DNA from: a virus
Direction: 5' to 3' (one strand)
DNA length: 21,925 nt
Virus record (IMG/VR): IMGVR_UViG_3300006637_000042
Location: 1 to 21,925 of that record
The position numbers and the translations under genes are program-made. Below, piece by piece: positions 1 through 6,573 of this stretch (position 1 is the stretch's first letter; every line of letters begins with the position of its first letter). Below the pieces are notes generated by a model. It searched no databases and was not told the origin of the DNA. It saw nothing but the letters and a program-made list of their open reading frames with translations.

Positions 1-760
1 CCACTGGATACCGTGGCCCCGTGTTGCTCTTTCCCCACGAGTTGAAACACAGCAAGCCCGGCCTATCAAACCGCACGCCGCAGAAAAGCATACAGTGCGA
101 CCACGAGCCGCTTGCTCTGCAAAACCCGTCGCTGTCACGCTGTTTGGTGAACCCCTGGCCGCTGCACACAGGCACGGGATAACCGTTCTGAATCGCCGTG
201 GCCGCAGCTTCAAACGAATCAACCAGAGTCACTTCGGCTACTCGGTGCTGCTTGGCAAACGGCTCAAGGTTGTCAGGCACGCCTGTATTTCCCCAAGCCT
301 TTTCACGCTTTGCCGAGTAGGTATCAAACCGCTCACCGTTGTAGTCGATTCCGTAGTGCAGCGTCCCCCAATCTCGCACGGCTTTGGCTGCTGCGCCGCC
401 GTAGCTGCCATCGGATGTTCCCGCACGAGTCTTGCCGCGTGCTTCAACCCGGCTGAATGCGTAGACACTCGCTTCCAGCGTCCTGCCGCCGAATGACTCT
501 GGCTCCCGCTTCAGCACTACTTCGACTGCCGCCAGCATATCGACGCCAAGCGACCATCCCCAGCCAACGCATGAACCGATACCCTGCGCGCCACGTTTCC
601 AGTCACGCATGCACTTTAGAAGTGCCGGATAGAGAACGGTTTCCCGTTTGTCATCAAGTGCCAGTTCCGGCCCAGCGGTCGCCAGCGTTGGGTGCGGCAG
701 CGAGCCGATGAAGTTCTCGTTCTCTTCTTCGTTTGGCTGGTAGCCGAAAAGCTCTTCCAT
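1..760 (-). CDS. Papain-like cysteine peptidase-fold protein, partial (3' end outside window)
   Basis: I translated this frame by hand; it is open from an ATG at 760 to the left edge (253 codons), so the C-terminus is missing. Three patches match the papain (C1) catalytic pattern in order: QGIGSCVGWGWS with Gln59 and Cys64 (oxyanion-hole Gln and nucleophile), GSWSHCML with His222, and CFNSWG with Asn240. Known C1 enzymes use exactly this Gln/Cys/His/Asn set, and NSWG is the usual context of the Asn. There is no signal peptide or obvious propeptide; the first 45 residues are acidic and look flexible. The start lies 2 nt after the upstream stop, with AGGAG in front. Its role is unknown: a phage-encoded protease acting on host or virion proteins, or an inactive structural homologue, are both possible. 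Fold is fairly sure, activity is not. Confidence 0.75.
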   Translation of the reverse strand, partial: MEELFGYQPNEEENENFIGSLPHPTLATAGPELALDDKRETVLYPALLKCMRDWKRGAQGIGSCVGWGWSLGVDMLAAVEVVLKREPESFGGRTLEASVYAFSRVEARGKTRAGTSDGSYGGAAAKAVRDWGTLHYGIDYNGERFDTYSAKREKAWGNTGVPDNLEPFAKQHRVAEVTLVDSFEAAATAIQNGYPVPVCSGQGFTKQRDSDGFCRASGSWSHCMLFCGVRFDRPGLLCFNSWGKSNTGPRYPV

Positions 761-762
761 CG

Positions 763-1242
763 CTATTCGCTCCTGGCACCGGCCCAAGCCAGAGCGTGGT
801 AGAGTTCCGCAACATCGTTCAGAAGCTCTTCGTCAACTGGCTTGATTTCCAAGCCAATCGTGTCGGCAAATGCCTGCTCGACTGCTTCGGAAAGTCCTTT
901 GTATTTGCCTGACGCCTTCGCCAATCGTCGCCATGCAATGTTGAAAATAGACTGCTGCCAGACTTGCAGGCCCAGCGTGCTGGTGAATTCGACTTCCATC
1001 ACATCGCTTTCGCCGTCAATCACTTCAGCAGCTTCTTTCCAAGTTGCCATCCAGACGAGCCTATCGAATGCGTCCATTTCTTCGCAGATATCAGCGACGG
1101 CAGAAACGGCTTTTTGCATCGACACGCTTGGCTCCTTGATTGCTGGTGCTGATGGCTGCGGCAATGTCGGCAAGTCGATTTCCGGCAAGCCAAAGAAAGC
1201 GACGTACAGCAAGCCGAGTGAAGCAATCGTTCGCATACTCAT
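763..1242 (-). CDS. Small phage protein with hydrophobic N-terminus
   Basis: The 159-residue product starts MSMRTIASLGLLYVAFFGL, a short hydrophobic stretch that could be a signal peptide or membrane anchor. A Pro-rich linker follows (about residues 24-38), then a mostly helical acidic domain to the C-terminus. The start overlaps the upstream gene by ATGA and is preceded by GAGGTGA, so the start choice is well supported. It belongs to a chain of small genes between an HTH protein and the papain-like protein. I do not recognise a family. A membrane-anchored or exported accessory protein is the most that can be inferred. Confidence 0.7.
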   Translation of the reverse strand: MSMRTIASLGLLYVAFFGLPEIDLPTLPQPSAPAIKEPSVSMQKAVSAVADICEEMDAFDRLVWMATWKEAAEVIDGESDVMEVEFTSTLGLQVWQQSIFNIAWRRLAKASGKYKGLSEAVEQAFADTIGLEIKPVDEELLNDVAELYHALAWAGARSE

Positions 1243-1499
1243 GCGTTCACCTCAAGCAGTGCATCGAGCAACTGCCTAGCCACGGCAGACGCTTTTTCGT
1301 TGCCATCCTTCCGCAGCCGGTTCGCTAAGTCCAGCACCATAGTCAGGTCATCAGTGCCGATTAAATCCTTGTCAGTCGGCACGGTTGGCAGCGATGCCAG
1401 AGCGGCTCGCATGCGCTTTGCGAGTGCTGGAAGGTACGGCACGGCCAACAATGCAACGGCGGCGACAACCGCAAGGATTCTCAGCGGGTCATTCAGCAT
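1239..1499 (-). CDS. Small membrane protein (holin-like candidate)
   Basis: The 86-residue protein has one clear hydrophobic segment near the N-terminus (RILAVVAAVALLAVPYLPAL, residues 7-26) followed by basic residues and a soluble, amphipathic C-terminal half. One transmembrane helix at the N-terminus with a short charged tail is compatible with a small phage holin or other membrane protein, but no lysin is recognised nearby, so this is only a possibility. The ATG overlaps the previous gene by 11 nt and has GAGGTGA a few bases upstream. It is translationally coupled to both neighbours. Confidence 0.65.
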   Translation of the reverse strand: MLNDPLRILAVVAAVALLAVPYLPALAKRMRAALASLPTVPTDKDLIGTDDLTMVLDLANRLRKDGNEKASAVARQLLDALLEVNA

Positions 1500-1749
1500 C
1501 GGGGTTCACCTCTAACCGGCTTAGAATCCATCTCACAAACGCTTCGCCTTCGTCGCTGCGAAGAATGTCCGCGATGTGATCGACTAGCTCGTCATCCCAT
1601 TCCAGTTCCGTTTTGCTTGCCACCCATTCGGCAACGTCCGCGACAATCAACGCTTTCGCGTGAATGTCTGACTCTTCGGCAAACTTTTGCAGGAACGCAA
1701 TCACCGGCGACCATTCGGCCAGAAGCCGGATTTTCTCGAAGATGTTCAT
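1489..1749 (-). CDS. Conserved-looking small protein, function unknown
   Basis: This 86-residue acidic protein begins MNIFEKIRLLAEWSPVIAFLQ and appears all-helical, with no Cys and no membrane segment. AAAGGAG lies 7 nt before the ATG, giving a confident start. The gene lies 30 nt after the HTH protein gene and overlaps the next gene by 11 nt. Proteins with this opening seem familiar to me from planctomycete mobile elements, but I cannot name a family. No function is proposed. Confidence 0.65.
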   Translation of the reverse strand: MNIFEKIRLLAEWSPVIAFLQKFAEESDIHAKALIVADVAEWVASKTELEWDDELVDHIADILRSDEGEAFVRWILSRLEVNPDAE

Positions 1750-1779
1750 CGTGTTTCTCCTTTCCAGAATCTTGGCAGA

Positions 1780-2184
1780 TTAGCCGCCAGCCCTTGCAGA
1801 GTCGTCGTCTGGCTCGTCTGGCACATCGAACGGCAATTCGACGTTTTTGAGCGTGAAAATGCTTGGCCGCTGCCAGTACCGCGAATGCCGCTGCGCATCA
1901 GTCCAAGTATCCCGCACCTTTGACGCTCGCAACTCAATGGCTGGTGCCAGGTTCAGCGAACCCTGGCTGGCGGCTTCTTCGGCTGGTGGTGGCTCGCCGT
2001 CGTCTCGCTCTGGCTTGAACCGCTTGGCTCTGGAATGCCGCTTCGGCAGCTCGTAGATATCACGCAGCCGGATTAGCTGGTCTTTTGAGATTGACCAGAA
2101 TTGACATATCGACGCCATTGATGAATGGTTGACCCATTGCATCCGCAAGACTGCAACGTCAATCGTTGTCGTGTCGCCCCGCAT
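1780..2184 (-). CDS. Small HTH-type protein with the 'SxGSLxLAP' C-terminal tail
   Basis: The 134-residue protein has an N-terminal helical segment (about residues 14-50, including SMASICQFWSISKDQLIRLR) that fits a helix-turn-helix. A charged linker follows, then the motif AEEAASQGSLNLAPAIELRA (about residues 68-87). Nearly the same tail occurs in two other small HTH proteins of this window (genes ending at 4098 and 4441), which suggests a shared partner or function. The extreme C-terminus is acidic and disordered-looking. GGAGGAG stands in front of the ATG, and the start overlaps the upstream glycosyltransferase gene by 26 nt. It may be a DNA-binding regulator or adaptor; the target is not known. 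Confidence 0.7.
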   Translation of the reverse strand: MRGDTTTIDVAVLRMQWVNHSSMASICQFWSISKDQLIRLRDIYELPKRHSRAKRFKPERDDGEPPPAEEAASQGSLNLAPAIELRASKVRDTWTDAQRHSRYWQRPSIFTLKNVELPFDVPDEPDDDSARAGG

Positions 2185-3148
2185 CTGACTCCTCCGTGAG
2201 CCAAAGCATCAAACTGCGTTGGGAAGGATTTAGGAATATATCCCACCCGTCTGCAATCATTGAGCGGTGCAAGCCAGCGTGTTCGATATCGCCGTCAATG
2301 CTTTCATAGGCGTGCTGCCAGAATGGTTCGGGACGGTAGAACGCAGCCGCACCAAACGCGCTATAGACAGGCACAGGTGGCGAGCCTGCTGGAGGTAGCC
2401 AAAGCGTCTTCCACGGGTGCAGCTCGTGCTTCCAGCCATGCACCCGCAGAGCCCAAGTATCATAATGGCCCCACGCTGGCCCGCTGGTGAAAAACTGGTG
2501 CTGAAACAGCGAGACGCTTGCCATGCAGGCAGCGGTTTTCTTTCGCTGCATCCAGCCAACGCCGTTGAGCAAGCCATCCACGGACCACCCGCCCCAGCAG
2601 TCGAGATCGACGCACAGAATCAGGTTGGTGTGCGGCCAGTGGTCTTGCGAAAGTTCCCTGTAGATATTCCGCAACATGGCATACCGCTGCACCCGCTCAG
2701 GCTCCCAGCCGTGCAAGTGCGGCCAGTTGTAATCCTGCATGTGAGCCACAACCGAGCCGGGATTCTGCCGCTCAAAGTCTGCCAGGATTTCCTTGGTGTT
2801 GTCGGTGCTGTCATTCTCGACAACGCAGACGGCACAACCGGCGAAGTGTTTGGTGAGTTGACGCAGCCGGTGAATCGTCACCGGCAGAATGCCGCCGATG
2901 TTGCGAGCCATCCCGCATATCGTCAGGTGCGACCTGCTGGCAAAGTCACGGCCTTCCTTCGTCACTTCGTCAAACAGGCTTTGCCATTCGTCGTCAATCG
3001 GATGCACGGCGTCAGGCAGGAACCTGTCGGCACGCTCGGTGCGTTGTGACTCATACCTGGCAAGCTCTTCGGCCATCGACTTCGTTGGCTCGTCAATGTT
3101 CTGCCGTGCGGCCAGGTCGCTCAACTCGCGTGCGATGTCGATATTCAT
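2159..3148 (-). CDS. Glycosyltransferase, GT-A fold (CAP59/family 2-like)
   Basis: The product (329 residues) has a roughly 70-residue helical N-terminal extension, then a GT-A domain. It contains LTICGMARNIGG (about 75-86), the nucleotide-sugar-binding strand and turn VVENDSTDNT (109-118), the helix RVQRYAMLRN, and the metal-binding DxD as CVDLDCWGG (Asp181, Asp183). This arrangement resembles GT2-type and CAP59-type glycosyltransferases, which transfer a sugar from a nucleotide-sugar donor. The acceptor is unknown; phage glycosyltransferases modify phage DNA, virion proteins or host surface glycans. The ATG at 3148 forms an ATGA overlap with the upstream methyltransferase stop and is preferred over an ATG 12 nt earlier. 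The pairing with a SAM methyltransferase suggests a two-gene modification unit. Confidence 0.8.
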   Translation of the reverse strand: MNIDIARELSDLAARQNIDEPTKSMAEELARYESQRTERADRFLPDAVHPIDDEWQSLFDEVTKEGRDFASRSHLTICGMARNIGGILPVTIHRLRQLTKHFAGCAVCVVENDSTDNTKEILADFERQNPGSVVAHMQDYNWPHLHGWEPERVQRYAMLRNIYRELSQDHWPHTNLILCVDLDCWGGWSVDGLLNGVGWMQRKKTAACMASVSLFQHQFFTSGPAWGHYDTWALRVHGWKHELHPWKTLWLPPAGSPPVPVYSAFGAAAFYRPEPFWQHAYESIDGDIEHAGLHRSMIADGWDIFLNPSQRSLMLWLTEESDAGRHDND

Positions 3149-3720
3149 GGCATCTGCCAAAGGAATTGATAGTGTCGCATCAACGGCGTTGCACCGATGC
3201 GGTGCAGCCAGTTGGCAACGTAAAGACCCTTACCACCGTCAGGCCCACAGTCGTCAATCAGCACCAGCGAGCCAGGCCGAAGCAGGCGTGATGCCGAAGC
3301 AAGCTCCTGCATGTGATGCAGTGCAGATGGGTGCGGGTTCAGCCAAGACAAGTCGAACGAATCAAGGTAGAGCAAATCAACTGGCTCCGGCACATCCAGC
3401 AATCTGCGAACCGCATCGCCCACAAGAAACGTGCAAGCGTGGGAAACGTGAGCCGCCGCCATCTCGCAGGCTTCTTTGTCTAGCTCGCAGACAAACACCT
3501 TGCCGCCGTGGTGCCGTACAAACGCATCCCAAAGCATCGTGCTGCTGCCGTCATTGCGTGCCGCCTCTTCTGTCGGCTCAACACGCATACAGCCAGTCTC
3601 GCAGATGGTAAGCGGCTTTGGCGTTTGCTCCAGCATCTCTAATGCCTTGCGGAACGTAGCCGCACGGTGCTTGAGCTTGTCGCTCCACTCAGCGTCAAAC
3701 GTGTCAAGAAACGTACTCAA
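3145..3720 (-). CDS. Class I SAM-dependent methyltransferase-like protein
   Basis: The 191-residue protein fits the short Rossmann methyltransferases of the Methyltransf_24 type. An N-terminal helix leads to a motif-I-like strand LTICETGCMR (about 37-46; ETG replaces the usual E-x-G-x-G), an acidic ribose-binding residue in VFVCELD (Glu79), LLYLDSFD (Asp120), and SLVLIDDCGPDGGKG (Asp156-Asp157). These enzymes methylate small molecules, sugars or proteins; no DNA methyltransferase motif (DPPY/NPPY) is present, so DNA methylation is unlikely. Translation appears to start at TTG, with AGAGGTGG just upstream, overlapping the RusA gene by 17 nt. Its stop overlaps the start of the glycosyltransferase gene, suggesting joint action, for example on a glycan. 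Confidence 0.72.
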   Translation of the reverse strand: MSTFLDTFDAEWSDKLKHRAATFRKALEMLEQTPKPLTICETGCMRVEPTEEAARNDGSSTMLWDAFVRHHGGKVFVCELDKEACEMAAAHVSHACTFLVGDAVRRLLDVPEPVDLLYLDSFDLSWLNPHPSALHHMQELASASRLLRPGSLVLIDDCGPDGGKGLYVANWLHRIGATPLMRHYQFLWQMP

Positions 3721-4123
3721 TAGCCACCTCTGTAGTTGCTCGTTCGCCGTAGCATTTCACTAGGCAGAGCGAAGTCACTTGCGAATCGTCCACCCACGCA
3801 ATGCTTGTCAGTGCATCCAGCACCGCTTTGCCAATGTTGTCGCAGTCCGGCTTGGGAAACTTTGGCGCGTCCTTCTTCAACCCGCTCTTGTTCCAATGGC
3901 TCGGTGGCCGCTCAAACGTAAAGCGGCAGAAGACATGCACTTCCTCTTCCCGGTTCGTCAATCCTTTTGCCATAGCAGCAACCGCAATGGCATTGCGGTA
4001 GTCATGCACAGGGTGCTTCGCTGGCACATATGCGCGAGCGAACCCGCCGCGAGTTGAAACTCTCGCGCGTGGCTGCGGAACAGGTTGGCCGGGAACGTCA
4101 AACGTCACCACATTCGCTTGCAT
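3704..4123 (-). CDS. rusA: RusA-like Holliday junction resolvase
   Basis: RusA cleaves Holliday junctions symmetrically and in phages resolves recombination or replication intermediates. The 139-residue product is close to the usual 120-140. The N-terminal strand FDVPGQPVPQPRARV leads into a basic region, and the family signature PKPDCDNIGKAVLDAL (from about residue 90, with Asp93 and Asp95) is followed by WVDDSQV (Asp112, Asp113). These acidic residues coordinate the metal in the family and all are present. I chose the ATG at 4123, which overlaps the upstream HTH gene by 26 nt; the open frame continues further upstream but that part matches nothing. Together with RecT this gives a recombination set in the early region. 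Confidence 0.92.
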   Translation of the reverse strand: MQANVVTFDVPGQPVPQPRARVSTRGGFARAYVPAKHPVHDYRNAIAVAAMAKGLTNREEEVHVFCRFTFERPPSHWNKSGLKKDAPKFPKPDCDNIGKAVLDALTSIAWVDDSQVTSLCLVKCYGERATTEVAIEYVS

Positions 4124-4418
4124 CTTCGGATTCAATACGCCGTTTTTCAAGGTGTTCCGCAAATACCTTCCTGGCTCGCTTTGCAACCATCGGGGCCAGC
4201 GCAAGAGAACTCATACTCGCCAAGTCTTCTTCCGGCGTTGGTGCGTAGTCTTTCTCTGTAAGCCTTCCAACCTTTTTCTTGATACCGCTGAAGTGCAGCA
4301 TTTCGTAAAGCGTGGCCGTCGAGACTCGCAATTCCCTTGCCAGCGTCTTGACGTGCATTCTTGCTGCTTTTTCTTTGAACTCTTCGCTGTTGGCAATGTG
4401 TCTGTGGTGATTGTTCAT
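4098..4418 (-). CDS. Small HTH protein with the 'LALAP' C-terminal tail
   Basis: The 106-residue protein has an N-terminal region with KTLARELRVSTATLYEMLHF (about residues 24-43), a good helix-turn-helix of the type that recognises DNA. It is followed by KKKVGRL and the tail PEEDLASMSSLALAPMVAKR. The tail aligns with those of the genes ending at 4441 and 1780. The gene is upstream of, and overlaps, rusA. Possible roles are a small transcriptional regulator or a terminase-small-subunit-like recognition protein; the sequence cannot decide. Confidence 0.75.
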   Translation of the reverse strand: MNNHHRHIANSEEFKEKAARMHVKTLARELRVSTATLYEMLHFSGIKKKVGRLTEKDYAPTPEEDLASMSSLALAPMVAKRARKVFAEHLEKRRIESEDASECGDV

Positions 4419-4440
4419 TGCTGATACTTTCCTCTACCTG

Positions 4441-4776
4441 TCAACCCGGCTTCCTAGAATACGGCGAACGCTCGCCGCGAATGTAGGCGGCAATGGCGTT
4501 GCGTTTTACTTCGGCGGCCAGCACGGCCACGCTGGGAGCCAGGGCAAGCGTGCCTTGGCTCAGGTACTCTTCCTCCACGCTTGGCGCGTCAATCAGCGGC
4601 CCAACTTCATTCGGTGCTTTCGGCGTGTAGACTCTCATCGCTCGAAAAGCCGAGCGAACTGAACCCGAAGAGCATCCCAAGCGTCGAGCAACTTCGTTGA
4701 TACTGCACCCGGCACGGTACAACTCGACGAATCCTGGCTCGACAAGCAGCCTTTGTGCAATGGTTTGTTTTGGCAA
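4441..4776 (-). CDS. Small HTH protein with the 'LALAP' C-terminal tail (TTG start)
   Basis: The protein (111 residues) contains CSINEVARRLGCSSGSVRSA, a clear helix-turn-helix (about residues 24-43), and then the tail VEEEYLSQGTLALAPSVAVL followed by a basic C-terminus. The strong AAGGAGG only 4 nt in front of a TTG makes that the most likely start. The open frame extends further upstream but in a composition that looks like a shadow. The gene overlaps the 3' part of the preceding reading frame by 142 nt, an unusually long overlap. It is a paralogue-like neighbour of the HTH gene just downstream; both are probably DNA-binding regulators or adaptors. Confidence 0.72.
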   Translation of the reverse strand: MPKQTIAQRLLVEPGFVELYRAGCSINEVARRLGCSSGSVRSAFRAMRVYTPKAPNEVGPLIDAPSVEEEYLSQGTLALAPSVAVLAAEVKRNAIAAYIRGERSPYSRKPG

Positions 4777-4958
4777 TGCCCCTCCTTGATTGCTTCGGCA
4801 ACCTCCAGCCGATGCGACAACCGCAGGCATCGACGCCCTAGCCTGTCGATTCGCTTTGCTGCCACCTCCAAAAGCCACCGCGTCCTGTCGTCAATCGCGT
4901 CATTCCATGCGCGTTCCATCAGCAGCTCTATCACTTCGTCATTGCTGCGGCGTGCCAT
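4635..4958 (-). CDS. Small helical protein, 3' part overlaps an HTH gene
   Basis: From the ATG at 4958 the frame encodes 107 residues. The first 60 or so (MARRSNDEVIELLMERAWND, then a Leu/Arg-rich helix ending near EAIKEG) look like a real, mostly helical protein. The remaining 47 lie in the region that the next gene reads in another frame as a convincing HTH, and here they look non-native (Ser/Cys-rich). The start is 4 nt after the LexA-like stop, with AGGTGA in front. Either the two genes truly overlap by 142 nt, or the protein is normally joined to the HTH frame by a -1 shift, or the true end was lost. No family is recognised. Confidence 0.5.
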   Translation of the reverse strand: MARRSNDEVIELLMERAWNDAIDDRTRWLLEVAAKRIDRLGRRCLRLSHRLEVAEAIKEGHCQNKPLHKGCLSSQDSSSCTVPGAVSTKLLDAWDALRVQFARLFER

Positions 4959-4962
4959 CGGT

Positions 4963-5199
4963 TCACCTGACTGGCCGAAGTGTTCTGGACTGACCATGTT
5001 CCCAAGTCACAAACCCCTTGCGCTTGAGTGCGTCAATGTGGCATGAGACGCCATTGAGCGACCAACCAAACCGTTCCCCTATCTCGCGGAACGAGACGCA
5101 GAAACCACGCTCGTCTCGGAAATCGCGTATGTAATCAAAAACCCGCTGCTGCGTTTTCGTCAAGGCTACTTTGTCCGTGCTGGTTTTCGGCATTGTCAT
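4963..5199 (-). CDS. LexA-type winged-helix DNA-binding protein (no protease domain)
   Basis: The 78-residue protein corresponds to the LexA N-terminal DNA-binding domain only. It has LTKTQQRVFDYIRDF, then the recognition helix region SFREIGERFGWSLNGVSCHI, then ALKRKGFVTWEHGQSRTLRP, the LexA-like wing. The self-cleaving Ser/Lys protease domain is absent, so RecA-stimulated cleavage is not expected. It could be a regulator of early genes or an inhibitor of host SOS control. The ATG overlaps the initiator gene (ATGA), with GGAGGGG five bases upstream, so it is co-translated with the replication initiator. Confidence 0.85.
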   Translation of the reverse strand: MTMPKTSTDKVALTKTQQRVFDYIRDFRDERGFCVSFREIGERFGWSLNGVSCHIDALKRKGFVTWEHGQSRTLRPVR

Positions 5200-6113
5200 T
5201 TGCTCCCCTCCGCAAGCCTGCGCCTGGTGGCCTCAAACCTGTCAGCGTCAGCACCGCTGAACGCTTTCAACGGCGCACGCTCTGGCTGGCCGCCAGGCAC
5301 CCGCGAGACTCGCGGCTTCCGGTATGACTCGCCGTCTAGAATCTTTCGCCAGATTCTCAGGAAGTGGACGACGCCAACCGGCTCTTCAAAGTACCGGCAC
5401 TCCGAAAGCATCCCAGCGGCTCGCTCCAACTCGGCCAATTGGAAGGCATCGTCTGCAAGCTCCACCCAGCCCTCTGGTGGCCGCATTTGCGTTTGGGGGT
5501 TAGGGACAGCCGCTCGCTTGCCAGCGGCCTTCCAGGGGCCTCCTAGGAACTCCTGCCACGCATTTATGGCCCAGCCTGCCTGTCGTGATTTTCCTTCAAG
5601 AATCCGCAGGTCTTCGTCGCCGTCGTCGGCTCCCTTGGTAGTTGCGCCGTTTGACGACGGCGACAACGTAATTTCTTTTCTTCTCTCTTCTCTTCTCTTC
5701 TCTTCTAGTCCATCCGTAGTCTGGTTTTTGTCCGGAAGTTGTCCGGATTGTGTCCGGAGTTTGTCCGCTTTGCGTCCGTCAGCCTTCCGTCGCTTGTCCT
5801 TTAGCCGCTCTTTTGCAGCCTGCGAAAAGCGTTCTTCCCAACCGGAAATCCTCACCTTGCCGTCGTCTGAAAACGTCAACCAGCCTGCCTTCTCGACGGC
5901 CAGCCAGAATGCCGCATCTCCACCAGCGACTAGAGCCAGAACGTCTGGCGTGCCGTTGATGACGCCATCGACGGCGTTGAGTTGAACCCACCCCCAAAAG
6001 ATGGTGAGCCTGCCGACAACCACATCCGGCGGCTGGCCTGTCGCGGCCATAATCATCAAAGCTTCTGGCTTTGATGGCAGGCAGCAATCCACGGAAATCC
6101 ACTCACCGGCCAT
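5196..6113 (-). CDS. Phage replication initiator / replisome organiser-like protein
   Basis: The 305-residue protein starts MAGEWISVDCCLPSKPEALM, followed by a helical domain (to about residue 95) of the type at the N-terminus of phage replication proteins. A long, very charged low-complexity linker (about 100-155, with EEKRREERRKE) leads to a C-terminal domain containing WAINAWQEFLGGPWKAAG and FLRIWRKILDG. This two-domain layout with a flexible centre is like lambda O and DnaD-like initiators. The decisive support is in the DNA: the linker region carries an 11-bp iteron array and a homopyrimidine tract, as lambda O carries its origin. The start overlaps the preceding gene by 11 nt. The exact family is not certain; no helicase or polymerase motif is seen. 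Confidence 0.7.
   Translation of the reverse strand: MAGEWISVDCCLPSKPEALMIMAATGQPPDVVVGRLTIFWGWVQLNAVDGVINGTPDVLALVAGGDAAFWLAVEKAGWLTFSDDGKVRISGWEERFSQAAKERLKDKRRKADGRKADKLRTQSGQLPDKNQTTDGLEEKRREERRKEITLSPSSNGATTKGADDGDEDLRILEGKSRQAGWAINAWQEFLGGPWKAAGKRAAVPNPQTQMRPPEGWVELADDAFQLAELERAAGMLSECRYFEEPVGVVHFLRIWRKILDGESYRKPRVSRVPGGQPERAPLKAFSGADADRFEATRRRLAEGSK
5672..5706. other. 35-nt homopyrimidine/homopurine tract beside iterons
   Basis: All 35 bases on the plus strand are C or T, mostly TCTTC units, so the minus strand is pure purine. It sits directly at the end of the iteron array inside the initiator gene. In lambda an asymmetric AT-rich purine/pyrimidine segment next to the iterons is the part that unwinds; this could be its counterpart. 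The encoded peptide is simply Glu/Lys/Arg-rich. Confidence 0.7.
5706..5804. repeat. Iteron array, nine 11-bp units, candidate replication origin
   Basis: Nine consecutive 11-mers starting at 5706, 5717, 5728, 5739, 5750, 5761, 5772, 5783 and 5794 carry TCC (TCT once) at positions 4-6, and seven carry GTCC. The best copies are TTGTCCGGAAG, TTGTCCGGATT, GTGTCCGGAGT and TTGTCCGCTTT; the outer units are degenerate. The period of 11 is not a multiple of 3 and the protein shows no repeat here, so the pattern is kept at DNA level. One repeat per helical turn is how initiator binding sites are usually arranged. The array lies within the replication initiator gene, the standard place for a phage origin. 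Confidence 0.82.
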
Positions 6114-6573
6114 CTATCACCTCCAGTTCCTCAAGTGGCAGCAACGCTCCCTGCGGCACAAAATACGCAGGCGGCCTGCCGCCGTAATCTGCGAGCCATT
6201 CATCACGCTTGCCGTCCCTGCCAAGAATCCAGCCGCGCACGCAGAAGCCGGGAGCCTGGCCTGTCACCAGCACCCAGCGTGCGGCTTCGTCGTCGTGCGG
6301 CCTAATCACCAGAGCAGCATCGTCCTTGCGTGCCGTCCGCACTTGAATGCCGGGCAAGTCGTCGCCGCTGAAGTTGTTGACATGGCACCCCCAGTAGACG
6401 CCCAAGGCTTTCGCTACGGCAGCTTCGCCGCAGGCACCCTCAATGTGCGTATCCCAGCCAATGCCGGTCATGCCTGCGATGTGCTTTCGGCCAGCCTTGA
6501 GCGATGCAACCTGACGCATCACGCCAACAAGACTGGCGGCCATCATTTCGTGAACCGTGAGCGTCACATCCAT
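6103..6573 (-). CDS. Phage protein, possible PD-(D/E)xK nuclease-like fold
   Basis: The 156-residue protein contains HIEGACGEAAVAKALGVYWG (about residues 43-62), then DDLPGIQVRTA (about 71-81), LVIRPHDDE and RWVLVTGQAPGFCVRGWI. A helix with Glu, then Asp, then a hydrophobic-Gln-Val-Arg strand is reminiscent of the PD-(D/E)xK fold, though the expected ExK is QVR here, so activity is doubtful. The C-terminal part GGRPPAYFVPQ looks conserved. AAGGGG before the ATG at 6573 sets the start; the frame opens earlier without support. It lies between the pentamer tract and the replication initiator, which fits a DNA metabolism role, but function is inferred only. Confidence 0.62.
   Translation of the reverse strand: MDVTLTVHEMMAASLVGVMRQVASLKAGRKHIAGMTGIGWDTHIEGACGEAAVAKALGVYWGCHVNNFSGDDLPGIQVRTARKDDAALVIRPHDDEAARWVLVTGQAPGFCVRGWILGRDGKRDEWLADYGGRPPAYFVPQGALLPLEELEVIDGR

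Noticed and set aside
238-468. 76-codon minus-strand frame
   Set aside because: It is another frame of the papain-like gene, whose full-length frame has catalytic motifs and a good start.
5680-5800. CRISPR array
   Set aside because: Units are 11 bp with no spacers and lie inside a coding gene; iterons fit better.
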